Both the position numbers and the translations under genes were made by a program. The notes under the pieces were generated by a model that was given only the letters and a program-made list of their open reading frames with translations, was not told where the DNA came from and ran no database searches. A stretch of DNA of 64,000 bases, from positions 4,092,001 through 4,156,000 of the forward strand of contig NC_018000.1 in assembly GCF_000265205.3 (NCBI RefSeq), given 5' to 3'. Position 1 is the first letter of the stretch; the number at the start of each line of letters is the position of its first letter. The DNA comes from Sinorhizobium fredii USDA 257 (lineage in GTDB: Bacteria > Pseudomonadota > Alphaproteobacteria > Rhizobiales > Rhizobiaceae). This document shows positions 26,020-35,467 of this stretch, piece by piece.

Positions 26020-27045
26020 ATGTCCATCAGTCTTCGAGGCCGCAGCGTCCTGACGCTCGACGAATTCACTTCAGAGGAGATCGGGGTTCTGTTGCAACTC
26101 GCCGCCGAGTTGAAGGCTGACAAGCGAAGTGGCAAAGAAATCCCACGGCTCCGCGGCAAGAATATCGCGCTTCTGAGCGAGGAGGATTCGATCGGCACTC
26201 TCTTCGGATCTGAAGTTGCGGCCTATGACCAAGGCGCGCGCGTCATCAGCCTGACGCTGCCCGCTGGCTATGCAGGGCAATGCGGATCACTGAAGGACAC
26301 AGCCCGTATGCTCAGCAGGATCTACGATGCCGTTGAATATTGCGGCCATGCCCAAAGTGCCGTGGAGGAGTTGGCGGCTCACGCCCACGTGCCTGTCTAC
26401 AATGGCTTTACCGATGAATCGCATCCGATCCAGGCGTTGGCAGATTTGCTGACGATGCGGGAAGCCGCAGACAAGGCGCTGCCGGAGGTCACGGTCGCAT
26501 TCCTGGGTGACGGTCGCAGTGCTGTCGCTAGATCGCTCGCCTTAGGAGCGGCGAAGCTCGGCATGGACTTCCGCATCGTCTCGCCGCCGATATTTTGGCC
26601 CGCTTCGTCCTTCATCGACGGTGTGACCTCGGAAGCGCGCAAGAATGGCGGGAAGTTCACGATTCTGGAACATGTCGGCGCCGGGGTGTTGGGTGCCGAC
26701 TACGTCTACACGGCTTCGTGGCTAGGAGAGCATGAGGCGGGTTGGGCCGAGCGCATCAGGTTGCTGGCGCCTTTCGGCGTCAGGGCCACCGTCATGGAAG
26801 CCACCGACAATCCGCGTTGCAAGTTCATGCATTGCTTGCCCGCTTTCCACGACAGCAGCACCAACGTCGGAGCCCGCGTTGCGAAGCAGTTCGGTCTCAA
26901 CTGCATGGAAGTCTCGGACGCGATCTTTGAATCGAAAGCTTCCGTGGTTTTCGACCAGGCGGAAAACCGGATGCACACGATCAAGGCTATTTTTGTCGCG
27001 ACCATTGGGGGTTGGGAGACCGATGCGCGAGAAAGAGATTGTTGA
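26020..27045 (+). CDS. Ornithine carbamoyltransferase-like protein lacking phosphate-binding arginines
   Basis: 341 residues with the full OTC fold: FTSEEIGVLLQLAAELKAD, SEVAAYDQGA, SLKDTARMLSRIYDAVEY, ESHPIQALADLLTMRE, an ornithine-side FMHCLPAFHD motif and the C-terminal HTIKAIFVATIG. The carbamoyl-phosphate motif STRTR is SIGTL here (residues 57-61), and the Arg of the usual IEYRG is Cys (VEYCG, 108), so three phosphate-binding arginines are gone. Ordinary OTC activity is therefore unlikely; a changed substrate or a non-catalytic role is possible. The start at MSISLRG matches the family N-terminus; a longer frame is unconserved. FixK boxes lie upstream. Confidence 0.8.
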   Translation: MSISLRGRSVLTLDEFTSEEIGVLLQLAAELKADKRSGKEIPRLRGKNIALLSEEDSIGTLFGSEVAAYDQGARVISLTLPAGYAGQCGSLKDTARMLSRIYDAVEYCGHAQSAVEELAAHAHVPVYNGFTDESHPIQALADLLTMREAADKALPEVTVAFLGDGRSAVARSLALGAAKLGMDFRIVSPPIFWPASSFIDGVTSEARKNGGKFTILEHVGAGVLGADYVYTASWLGEHEAGWAERIRLLAPFGVRATVMEATDNPRCKFMHCLPAFHDSSTNVGARVAKQFGLNCMEVSDAIFESKASVVFDQAENRMHTIKAIFVATIGGWETDARERDC

Positions 27046-27276
27046 TAACTAACCGACGACCGTTTGTGACCCCAAGCGGATCTCGCACATCAGCATGCGA
27101 AGTCCCAATCGGTTGCGAGTTGTCGGTCGCTCGTCTGCCAAAACGAAAGCTTGGGCCGAGATGCAAGTTTGCGGCTTGGCTGGCCCGTTTACGCACGCGG
27201 ACCCGCTGCGGGTTAGCGGTTAGTTCCGAGTGTCTGGCCGAGGCCCATACCGCAGGATACCTTTCGCTGGGACCGA

Positions 27277-28584
27277 TCAATGTTGCGCATTCAGCCAACC
27301 GCCGTCGAAGCCGGCGCGCCGCAATCCCGTCACTACATAAGGGCAGGTCCGCATTAATCGCCACACCAAGCCGCTGCAGTGATTTTCAATCATCAGCACG
27401 ATCGGCCCCTGATTGAGTCCGAAGTGCCAGGACGACACCCACCAGCCATAGGGGTTACCCGGCTCGCCCGGATGGGTCGGGTTGAACGCCGCCTTGAATC
27501 CATATCTGTTGAACATCGTCAGCTTGGCCTGATGAACGCAGTAGTCGATGGCTTGCAGGACGATTTCCGGCGCGAACGGCAAGGAGGCGACGACCGTCCA
27601 GGGCGCAAGCGTCCCGTCGTCGGGCCCATAAGGAACGCCGCGGCCGACATAGTCATAGAACTCGCGCTCGACGCCCTCTAGCTTGAGCGTCGCAGGGCCG
27701 GGACCCTCGCTAGCGGTTATCCCCCAGCAGCATTCTCGGTAGCCGTCGAACTTGCGCGGGTTGTCAATTGCATAGGCTCGCTGCACATGAGTCGCCCGGC
27801 GGCTGTTCTCGAAGTAGTCGAGGCCCTTTCCGCGCATGTAAGCGTCTTGAATCCCGCGAAAGTCGATCCAGACGTGGGACAATTGGTGCGTGAATAGCGG
27901 GCCCGCGTAGAGGTATTCATAGCCGTAGCAACTCTCCCACCGATATGTGGAGCTCCAGGCGGCGTAGCTCGATTCCTGGAGCGGATGGGTCGGCGATCCG
28001 AGCCCCAAGATGTAGAGAAGCAGCGCCTCGTTATAGCCCTCCCAGCGATACTTGAGAAAGCCGGTCTCCGGTGTCCAGCCGTGCGTCACCGTCGCTGCGC
28101 CATTCAGCGCCCACTGCCAATCCGTTCTCCGGTAGAGTGAGTCTGCGACCTCGCCTATTTCCCGTTCGCGATCTTCGGCCGCGTCGAAGTACGCCGCAGC
28201 CGACAAAGCCCCAGCCAGGAACAGGGCGGTGTCGATTGTCGACAGCTCGCATTGCCAGGCGCGACGCCCGGTCGCCATGTCGAGGAAGTGGTAGTAGAAA
28301 CCTTTGTACCCAGTGGCATCGGGCTCCGGTCCCTGAGGACTGTGTAAGAAGAACCGGAGCGTGGCCAGCGTTCGCGCCACGGCGGCTGAGCGGCTCATCA
28401 GTCCGCGCTCCACGGCGACGGGGTAGCAGGCGAGCGCGAGACCTGTCGCGGCGATGCTCGATGGCCAGTTCAGGGCGGTCTTGTCGACAATCAGCCCGTT
28501 GGCGGGGTTCACTTCGCTGAGAAAGTAGTCAAACGTGTCCCTCTGAAGTTGGCGAAGCTCACCCATAGACCCGGCCGCTTCCAT
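27277..28584 (-). CDS. Glucoamylase-like/NdvB C-terminal-like glycoside hydrolase
   Basis: 435 residues. The glycoamylase-like domain (PF10091 type) covers nearly all: LQRDTFDYFLSEVNPANGLIVDK, then TGYKGFYYHFLDMATGRRAW, ELSTIDTALFLAGALSAAAYF, YRWEGYNEALLLYILGLGSP, LSHVWIDFRGIQDAYMR, ECCWGITASEGPG and PYGWWVSSWHFGLNQGPIVLMIENH. Family members act on beta-1,2-glucans; rhizobia use such domains in cyclic glucan processing. There is no signal peptide from the chosen start (MEAAGSMGEL, preceded by CAGGAGGCA). It is divergent from the beta-CASP gene. The FixK box at 28776 is 192 nt upstream, too far to assign with confidence. Confidence 0.85.
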   Translation of the reverse strand: MEAAGSMGELRQLQRDTFDYFLSEVNPANGLIVDKTALNWPSSIAATGLALACYPVAVERGLMSRSAAVARTLATLRFFLHSPQGPEPDATGYKGFYYHFLDMATGRRAWQCELSTIDTALFLAGALSAAAYFDAAEDREREIGEVADSLYRRTDWQWALNGAATVTHGWTPETGFLKYRWEGYNEALLLYILGLGSPTHPLQESSYAAWSSTYRWESCYGYEYLYAGPLFTHQLSHVWIDFRGIQDAYMRGKGLDYFENSRRATHVQRAYAIDNPRKFDGYRECCWGITASEGPGPATLKLEGVEREFYDYVGRGVPYGPDDGTLAPWTVVASLPFAPEIVLQAIDYCVHQAKLTMFNRYGFKAAFNPTHPGEPGNPYGWWVSSWHFGLNQGPIVLMIENHCSGLVWRLMRTCPYVVTGLRRAGFDGGWLNAQH

Positions 28585-28775
28585 GCTTGCCTCCTGCCCG
28601 CGCGAACATGCGCGGCAGCGAAAACACCGGACGAGTTCACAGTATACCCGATCGCCAGCCATGAAGCTCTTGTTGTGCGGCACAGATGGCGCCTTGTCGC
28701 CCAAGTTCGCCGATCGACAGGACTGGTTGAGGAGCCACATCGTTTGATGGTCATCCTCGAAATGGCGCTTCGTCT

Positions 28776-28789
28776 TTGATCCGCATCAA
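28776..28789 (+). promoter_or_regulatory. Perfect FixK/FNR box for the beta-CASP gene
   Basis: TTGATCCGCATCAA, exact palindrome 63 nt upstream of the 28852 start. A weaker half-match (TTGATGGTCATCC) lies about 30 nt upstream. Confidence 0.8.
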
Positions 28790-28851
28790 GTCGCCCACCT
28801 GCGCGAGCGTGCATGCTCAGGCATGCCGTCTTTCAGATTAGGTTTGCGACC

Positions 28852-30450
28852 ATGGCGATTGAACCGATCATCCGTTTTCATGGTGCCGCAGGAACCGTTA
28901 CAGGCTCCTGCCAACTCGTCGAATTCGGTGCCACGAAGATCCTCGTAGATTGTGGTCTTTTCCAGGGATCGAAGACCGAGAAGGAACTGAATTACCGTTC
29001 TTTTCCGTTCGATCCGAAGAAGATCGACGCTGTCATCCTTACACATGCGCACATTGATCATTCCGGTCTGCTGCCGAAACTTGTTCGGCTCGGTTATGAC
29101 GGGCCGATCTTCGCTACGTCCGCTACGGCCGACCTCTGCTCCGTCATGCTGGCGGACTCTGCCCACATCCAGGAGAGCGAAGTCGATCAGCTCAATCGCC
29201 GCAATCTGCGCCGCGGGCGGCACACTGTGACCCCCATCTATACCGCCCGCGATGCCGCCGTCGCGGTTACGCTGTTTCGCCAGGTGCGCCTGGGGTCCTG
29301 GGAGCGGACCGGGGAGGGAATTCGTTTTCGATTCTGGAATGCGGGACATCTGCTCGGATCGGCTTCGGTTGAGATGGAGATCGATGCCGGGCCGTCAACA
29401 TTGCGCTTGCTTTTTTCGGGCGACATCGGTCCGCGACACAAGCTCTTGCAGTTCGATGCGAAAGCGCCGAGTGGTTGGGACTATGTCATCTGCGAGAGCA
29501 CCTACGGCGATGTCGAGCGCAAGGAAGCAGACGATTCCGCTCGGCGTCACACCTTACAGTCAGAGGTCTTGAATGCGACGCATCCGAACGGTGCGTTGAT
29601 AATTCCGTCCTTCGCCGTGGAGCGCACTCAGGAACTGCTGACTGATCTTGGCCACCTGATGGAAACCGGCGCCGTCCCCAAAGCGCCAATCATCATTGAC
29701 TCTCCCCTTGCGAGCCGTGCGAGCGAGATTTTCCGCAGACATGCGCGCGAGCTGGAAAACGGCGACGCTCTTGTCAGGGCCATCGAGTCGAAAAACGTTC
29801 GCTTCACGGAGACGGCGGAGCAATCCAAGGCAATTGATTTCATCAGGGGCTTCCACATCGTCATCGCTGCGAGCGGCATGTGCGAGGCCGGCCGCATTCG
29901 ACACCGATTGAAGAATTGGCTTTGGCGAGATGAAGCGACAGTGCTGTTGGTCGGATATCAAGCGGCCGGCACGCTCGGGCGCCTTCTCGAAGAGGGGGCG
30001 TCTGCTGTACGCATCCAGGGGGAGGACATCCATGTCCGTGCTCGGATCAGGAAGCTTGATATTTACAGCGGCCATGCCGACGGGACTGAGCTTGCCGAAT
30101 GGGTGCGGGCCCGGCAGCCAATCAGCGCTGCTGTGTTCCTCGTGCACGGAGAGGAAGACGCGCTTGAAGGGCTGCGCCAACGCCTTTGCACCTTCTTGCC
30201 TGAGGATCACGTGACCCGACCGAGGTTAGACAGCGCGTTTCGTCTTGGCACGCACGGCGCAGTTGAGATCTCCGAAGCAATCCGTCCGCCGCGGATCGAC
30301 CCGGTTCGGGCGGGAAGGACGGATTGGCACAATGACTTTCAAAAGCTCATCCTCGATCTGCAGGACGAACTGGCCGAGGCCGCCGACGATAAGGCGCGTG
30401 GCGTCGTGATCCGCCGGTTGCGTCGCGCCTTGCAGGAAGAAGAGGCGTGA
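28852..30450 (+). CDS. Metallo-beta-lactamase/beta-CASP RNase-like protein
   Basis: 532 residues. MBL core with metal motifs LTHAHIDHSGLLP, NAGHLLGSASVE and SGDIG; beta-CASP region with IPSFAVERTQELL, IIDSPLASRASEIF, ASGMCEAGRIRHRL (motif B) and DIYSGHADGTELAEW (motif C). It belongs to the bacterial CPSF/YsgO-like RNA nuclease group (Zn-dependent endo/exoribonuclease family). The start at MAIEPIIRF was chosen because it leaves the FixK box at 63 nt, the same spacing as at other genes here; a GTG/ATG 39 nt upstream is possible. The HtrA gene follows 94 nt downstream with its own box. Confidence 0.9.
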   Translation: MAIEPIIRFHGAAGTVTGSCQLVEFGATKILVDCGLFQGSKTEKELNYRSFPFDPKKIDAVILTHAHIDHSGLLPKLVRLGYDGPIFATSATADLCSVMLADSAHIQESEVDQLNRRNLRRGRHTVTPIYTARDAAVAVTLFRQVRLGSWERTGEGIRFRFWNAGHLLGSASVEMEIDAGPSTLRLLFSGDIGPRHKLLQFDAKAPSGWDYVICESTYGDVERKEADDSARRHTLQSEVLNATHPNGALIIPSFAVERTQELLTDLGHLMETGAVPKAPIIIDSPLASRASEIFRRHARELENGDALVRAIESKNVRFTETAEQSKAIDFIRGFHIVIAASGMCEAGRIRHRLKNWLWRDEATVLLVGYQAAGTLGRLLEEGASAVRIQGEDIHVRARIRKLDIYSGHADGTELAEWVRARQPISAAVFLVHGEEDALEGLRQRLCTFLPEDHVTRPRLDSAFRLGTHGAVEISEAIRPPRIDPVRAGRTDWHNDFQKLILDLQDELAEAADDKARGVVIRRLRRALQEEEA

Positions 30451-30475
30451 GGTGTTCCAGCCACGCACATCGGAA

Positions 30476-30489
30476 TTGACGCGTGTCAA
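30476..30489 (+). promoter_or_regulatory. Candidate FixK/FNR box for the HtrA-type protease
   Basis: TTGACGCGTGTCAA, a perfect inverted repeat with C/G at the inner positions, 55 nt before the 30545 start. Confidence 0.7.
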
Positions 30490-30544
30490 TGCACGGGCGG
30501 CCAAAAACGGCTGCAATCGCGGCACTGGTGTTGGATGGAGCGCA

Positions 30545-31879
30545 ATGATGCTCAGGGTTTCAAGATTGCTGGTCCTAGCTGTTCTTCTCAACCTTTTAGC
30601 CTGGGTCGGCGAAGCAAACGCAATTGACGCCAGCGTAGCCGCTATGTTGGAGCGGGTACAGCCGGCGGTCGTCAGCATCCGCACCGCGAGCAGCGGCATC
30701 TTCAGAAGCGAGATGCTCGAAGATCCGAATGTCCGGAGAGTTCTGGGCCTGCCGGACAACGTGCTCATCGTTCAGACGGGTGCAACCGCAACGGGGTCCG
30801 GCGTTATCGTTGACCAGCAGAATGGCTACATCGTCACCAGCCGTCACCTCGTTGCGGACGCCGACGATGTTTCTGTGACGCTCGCGGATGGACGGGTCTT
30901 CCCGGCCGCCAGGGTAGGGGAGGATGTGCCAACTGATCTTGCAGTGGTCAAGATCGATGCGTCAAATCTTTCCGCTCTGAAGTGGGGAAATTCCTCGGAA
31001 CTAAAGGTTGGTGACTTCGTAGCCGCGGTGGGCAGTCCTTTCGGCCTGACGCAGACGGCGACCTCCGGCATCGTTAGCGGCTTGGGTCGCTCTGGCTTGG
31101 GTGCCGATGAATACCAGGATTATATCCAGACGGACGCGGCCATTAACCCCGGCAATTCCGGCGGTGCGCTGGTTAGTGCATCCGGTGATCTGATCGGCAT
31201 CGCGCGCGGTATTCCCGCAACAAGCGAAGCAAGCACCGGCATCGGCTTTGCGATTCCGTCGGATATTGCCGTGCAAATCGTGCGGGAACTCATCGCTCAC
31301 GGAGAGTACAGGCGCGGCTGGCTCGGCCTTTCCGTAGCGACCATCGCGGGCGCCCAGGACGGAGGAACCGCTCGCACACAAGGTCTCCTTGTGAATGAAT
31401 TGGCCTGCAATTCGGCGGCGGAACGGCAAGGTGTGCGGCTTGGCGATGTCATCCTTGCATTGGATGGCCGCACCTTCTCGACGGACGCCGCCTTTAGAAA
31501 CGCGATCAGCCTGCTTCCGGCGAACGCTCGCATTACGCTTGATATTCGTCGAGGATCCAAGTCGCAGAAGCTGCATGTCACGCTTGGGGACTCGACCGAT
31601 CGAAGCGAGTTGGTGACGGGGCAGGTAGCGGTCACCCTGGAGTTCCCACCTACCAACGGTTCACCGGCTTGCGCGCCCACGGGGCCGGTCCTTGTTGAAG
31701 TAGCCGCCGGCAGCGCCGCCTATTCGATAGGACTGAGGGCAGGAGACTACCTGACGGCTATCAACGGCGAGCCGCCCGTCTCTGCGGATCAGGTTCAAAG
31801 CGTTCTGGAAAGCACGGAGGGGAGCGCTTCCATTGACGTCCTGCGCGCGGGAACCGCGTACCGGCTAGAACTCGAATAA
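30545..31879 (+). CDS. HtrA/DegP-type periplasmic serine protease
   Basis: 444 residues: signal peptide (LLVLAVLLNLLAWVGEANA), trypsin-like domain with His in VTSRHLVADADDVSV, Asp in DLAVVKIDASNL and Ser in NPGNSGGALVSASGDLIG, then two PDZ domains (first around RRGWLGLSVATI, GLLVNELACNSAAERQGVRLGDVI; second around GSAAYSIGLRAGDYLTAINGE). Complete catalytic triad. It degrades or refolds damaged envelope proteins. The start at MMLRVSRLL gives the signal peptide. It is convergent with the efflux adaptor gene (16 nt between stops). Confidence 0.92.
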   Translation: MMLRVSRLLVLAVLLNLLAWVGEANAIDASVAAMLERVQPAVVSIRTASSGIFRSEMLEDPNVRRVLGLPDNVLIVQTGATATGSGVIVDQQNGYIVTSRHLVADADDVSVTLADGRVFPAARVGEDVPTDLAVVKIDASNLSALKWGNSSELKVGDFVAAVGSPFGLTQTATSGIVSGLGRSGLGADEYQDYIQTDAAINPGNSGGALVSASGDLIGIARGIPATSEASTGIGFAIPSDIAVQIVRELIAHGEYRRGWLGLSVATIAGAQDGGTARTQGLLVNELACNSAAERQGVRLGDVILALDGRTFSTDAAFRNAISLLPANARITLDIRRGSKSQKLHVTLGDSTDRSELVTGQVAVTLEFPPTNGSPACAPTGPVLVEVAAGSAAYSIGLRAGDYLTAINGEPPVSADQVQSVLESTEGSASIDVLRAGTAYRLELE

Positions 31880-31895
31880 GCGCAAGCGACGCGGG

Positions 31896-33095
31896 CTAAC
31901 GCTCAACAATAGTGACCCCATCCTTGATCCGGTCGCTCGGATAGAGGATAACTCTTTGTCCAGGGCGGAGCCCTTCTCGGATTTCGACTGAGAGGCTATT
32001 TCGCTGCCCGACGGCAACGCGGCGCAATCGCGCCTGTCCGTCTGCGGCGACAAAGACCGCCCACTCGTCGTCCTGGCGGAACAGAGCGCCAAGCGGCAGC
32101 CTGAGGACTTCACCTTCGAAAAGGATGACCTGCACGTCGACTCGATAACCATGCCCGAGCGAACGCCAACGTTCCGGCGGATCGGCAAAATCCAGGACGA
32201 CGTCTACCCGCTGTTCCTCGATCCCGAGCGCCGACACCTCAGTTTTTCCGAAGGGCTCGATGCGCTGCACGACGCCCTTGAGATCCTCTCCGCCCCAGCC
32301 GGTGATAATTGCTTTCTGGCCGGGCCTGATCTGGACCGCATCCTCCGAGAGCAGATTGACGACGATTTCCAGATCCGCAGGATCGCCGATGTCGAGCAAG
32401 GGCGTTCCTGCTTCGACGACGCCCTCGCTGCGGCGCATGACCTGCAGGACGACGCCGCTCACCGGCGCCGTCACCGCGACGCATTCGCACGCACTGCTGC
32501 GGGTCCTGATCTCCTGGCGCGACAAGAGCCGCGACCGGGCTTGATGAAGCTCGTGCTCTCGCACTTTCAGACCGGCTTCGGCCGTGGCGAGATTGGCTTG
32601 TGCCACGTTATAGGCGCGTTCCGCATCTTCCAGGGAGCGCTGCGAGATCGTCCTGCGCTCGATCAGCATGCGGGCGCGGGCGCGCTCTCCCTCGGCAAAT
32701 GTCAGGTCGGCCTTCGCCTTGTTGAGTTCGGCGGCGGCGAAATTATACGCGGCCCGCGCCGCCTCGACAGCGGCCTGCAGCTCCGCCTCTGTGCGAACGT
32801 CGAGAAAGGCGGGGGCGGCGGGCTCGATTTGTGCGAGCAAAGTATCCCCGGCCTTGACGACGTCGCCCGGCTCGGCGGTGATGCGTTGCAATTGGCCGCG
32901 CAACGGCGCGTGAAGTGTGTAGACATCGCGCACCCGCGTCTCGCCCTCCTCATCGATGGTGACGCGCAACGTGCCGGTCTCCGCAAGCGCGAGGTCGACC
33001 TGAATTGGCTGCGGCCGCAGCGCATAGGCGATGCCGGCAATAAGCAGCGCCAGTAAGCTGCCCCAGATGGCCAATCTGCGCTTCGCGACGCTCAT
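31896..33095 (-). CDS. HlyD-type periplasmic adaptor of an ABC exporter
   Basis: 399 residues. One N-terminal membrane helix (LAIWGSLLALLIAGIAYAL), a lipoyl half (VYTLHAPLRGQLQRITAEPGDVVKAG), a long alpha-hairpin coiled coil (about 105-200), the second lipoyl half (VAVTAPVSGVVLQV) and beta-barrel/MP domains. This is the membrane-fusion protein of a MacA/DevB-like exporter. It is last in a three-gene operon (ATPase, permease, adaptor) with gaps of 5 and 3 nt. The substrate cannot be predicted and no outer-membrane TolC is encoded here. Confidence 0.9.
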   Translation of the reverse strand: MSVAKRRLAIWGSLLALLIAGIAYALRPQPIQVDLALAETGTLRVTIDEEGETRVRDVYTLHAPLRGQLQRITAEPGDVVKAGDTLLAQIEPAAPAFLDVRTEAELQAAVEAARAAYNFAAAELNKAKADLTFAEGERARARMLIERRTISQRSLEDAERAYNVAQANLATAEAGLKVREHELHQARSRLLSRQEIRTRSSACECVAVTAPVSGVVLQVMRRSEGVVEAGTPLLDIGDPADLEIVVNLLSEDAVQIRPGQKAIITGWGGEDLKGVVQRIEPFGKTEVSALGIEEQRVDVVLDFADPPERWRSLGHGYRVDVQVILFEGEVLRLPLGALFRQDDEWAVFVAADGQARLRRVAVGQRNSLSVEIREGLRPGQRVILYPSDRIKDGVTIVER

Positions 33096-33098
33096 AGG

Positions 33099-35462
33099 CT
33101 ACTCCCTTGTCTTCAGCACGGCGATCAGATCCAGACGATCGAGACGCCGGCGCACGATCGCAGCGCAGACCAGCGTAGCCGCGAGCGCGATCAGCGCCGC
33201 CTTGCCGTAGGTTGCATCCCGCAAGACGAGCGGCACGCGGTACAGTTCCGTCTCGAAGGCGCTCGTCATGTACCATGCGAGGCCGTAGCCGATCGCCGCA
33301 CCGAGCGGGATCGCAACCCATGTCAGGATGCCGACTTCTCCGAGGAGAATGTAGGAGATCTCCCAACGGCTGAAGCCGAGGACACGGAGCGTCGCGAGTT
33401 CGCGAGCCCGTTCGGAGAGCGCAATGCGGATCGAGTTATAAGTGACGCCGACGGATAGCGTCATCGAGAAGGCGACGAAGAAGCCGATGAAGATGAAGAT
33501 CGTTTCGCCCATGGTCTTGTAGAAGGTGTCGATTGCAGCCTGGCGGAACAGAACGGCGGCGATGTTCGGGATGTCCTTGAGCCTCGCTAGCAGGGTCGCG
33601 CGGCTTGCGGCATCGACACGGATATGCAGGCCGCTCACGACGCGACCATCGCCGGCGATGCGATTGAGCGCGGCCATGTCCATGTAGGCGGGCGTGCCGA
33701 GATAGGTTTCGAAGATCTGCGCCACCGGTAGGTTCAATCGTACCTGACGGCCTTCCAGGAGTTCGACAGCCACGGTGTCGCCAGCTTTGACGTCCAGAAG
33801 TTCGGCGAGCTTGCGCGAGACCATAAGCCCGCCTGGAGGAACCTCGATGCGTCCGCGCTCCACGTCGAAGACGGGGCTGAGGATGGCGCCGTGCGGTACG
33901 CCGATGATTCCTTGGCGCTCGGCAAGATGCCCCTGGCTGATGCGCGCCGACGCATAGCGGTAGGGTTCCGCCGTCAGGACACCGGGTAGACCCCCGAAGT
34001 CTCCGACCGTGTCAATGGGCTGCAGGTCGTTGAACGCAACCGTCGCGTCCTGGTGCTGCCCGCGCTCGAAAACGGTTTCTGCGAGGGAGTCGATGGCGTC
34101 GACCCATTGCAGCGCCATGATCAGCACGGCGATCGACATAGCGAGGCCGAGACTGGCGAGGAACGCCCTTGCCGGCCATCGTATGATGCGCCTGAGAACC
34201 ATGCGCGACGGTTCGTCCAAAGCGGTGGCGAGTGCCGATCGCGATGCCCAGGTGCGCCGATAGATCGGCGGGGAAGGGGGCAGCATGGCTTCAGCAGGCG
34301 GGAGCCGGACGGCGCGGCGGACCGCGGCGAGACTGCCGGCGAGCGCCGCGCCGAGGCTGATCGCGCCGGCAATCACGAAGCTGGCTGGGCCGGGGCGATA
34401 GAGCAGGAACGGAAAGCGATAGAACTTGGTGTAGAGCTCCGTGTTCCAGTGGCCAAGCCAGGCGCCGACCAGCGATCCGATCAGAATGCCGATCGTGCCG
34501 ATGACTAGAACCATTTTGGCATAATGCCAGCCGATCGCCCAATTGCCATAGCCAAACGCCTTCAGGAGGCCGATCTCGCGACGCTCGGTCTCGATCAACC
34601 GCGCCATCACCATGTTCGTCAGGAAGGCGGCGACCGCAAGGAAGATGGTCGGCATGATCCGCGACATGTTCCTTTGCTGGGCGATCTCGCTTTCCAGAAA
34701 CCAGTTTGAGGTCTGATCGGCGCGGCCGTAGGCTCCCGCGCCGCCGAAGGGGGCAAGCAGGTTGTCGAGCCGGCGGATGACGTCCCTTTCGTCCGCGCCG
34801 GGCAGGAGACTAAGCGTGACGCTGTTGAAGGAGGCCTTGAGGTCGAAGGCCGCAGCCAGCGCATCCTGACCCATCCATAGGATGCCATAGCGCTCGTCGT
34901 CCGGCATGAGGCCGCCCGGTGCGATCGCGTAGACGAATTCTGGGCTGAGCGCGGTGCCAACGACGTGCAGAGTGCGTTTGCGCCCCCTCAAGACGGCCTC
35001 GAAACTGCCGCCGGGCTTTAATCGGTGAGCCTCGGCGAAGGGCTCGCTCACGACCACCTCGTCGGGCCGATTCTTGTCAGCCAGACGGCCGGACCGGATC
35101 ACCAAGGCGTTCAGAAGCTCAGGGCCTCGTTCGGGGAGCGAAATCAATTGTGCGACGACGGGCTCCGGAAAGCCCGGCATGTCGAGAATGGCGCCTTCCG
35201 TTATGCGCGTCTCGGCGAGTCGGACGCCTGGAATTTCCGCGATATCGCGGCTGAGATATTCCGGCGCGCGCTTCGTCTGGGAAAACACATTGGCAAAACG
35301 CGTTCGCTCGTAATAGGCGGCCGTCGTCTCTTCGAGCGCTTCGATGGTCGTCAGCGCCATGATCAGCAGGGCGGTGCCGGAAGCGATCACCAGCGCGATC
35401 GCGAGAATCTGGGCCTTCAGCCTCCAGAGTTCACGAAGCAGCCTTCGATCGAGACTACTCAT
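33099..35462 (-). CDS. FtsX/MacB-type ABC transporter permease
   Basis: 787 residues. Two FtsX-like units, each with a large periplasmic loop. First helix AQILAIALVIASGTALLIMAL; core LAVAAFLTNMVMARLIETERREIGLLKAFGYGNWAIGWHYAK; and, in the second half, IRIALSERARELATLRVLGFSRWEISYILLGE (family ErreigllralGasr motif twice, shown here as REIGLLKAFGY and RELATLRVLGF). The start was set at MSSLDRRLLRELWRLKAQ, which begins the conserved N-terminus; the longer frame is antisense-like. It sits between the ATPase and adaptor. Confidence 0.9.
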   Translation of the reverse strand: MSSLDRRLLRELWRLKAQILAIALVIASGTALLIMALTTIEALEETTAAYYERTRFANVFSQTKRAPEYLSRDIAEIPGVRLAETRITEGAILDMPGFPEPVVAQLISLPERGPELLNALVIRSGRLADKNRPDEVVVSEPFAEAHRLKPGGSFEAVLRGRKRTLHVVGTALSPEFVYAIAPGGLMPDDERYGILWMGQDALAAAFDLKASFNSVTLSLLPGADERDVIRRLDNLLAPFGGAGAYGRADQTSNWFLESEIAQQRNMSRIMPTIFLAVAAFLTNMVMARLIETERREIGLLKAFGYGNWAIGWHYAKMVLVIGTIGILIGSLVGAWLGHWNTELYTKFYRFPFLLYRPGPASFVIAGAISLGAALAGSLAAVRRAVRLPPAEAMLPPSPPIYRRTWASRSALATALDEPSRMVLRRIIRWPARAFLASLGLAMSIAVLIMALQWVDAIDSLAETVFERGQHQDATVAFNDLQPIDTVGDFGGLPGVLTAEPYRYASARISQGHLAERQGIIGVPHGAILSPVFDVERGRIEVPPGGLMVSRKLAELLDVKAGDTVAVELLEGRQVRLNLPVAQIFETYLGTPAYMDMAALNRIAGDGRVVSGLHIRVDAASRATLLARLKDIPNIAAVLFRQAAIDTFYKTMGETIFIFIGFFVAFSMTLSVGVTYNSIRIALSERARELATLRVLGFSRWEISYILLGEVGILTWVAIPLGAAIGYGLAWYMTSAFETELYRVPLVLRDATYGKAALIALAATLVCAAIVRRRLDRLDLIAVLKTRE

Positions 35463-35467
35463 CCTGC

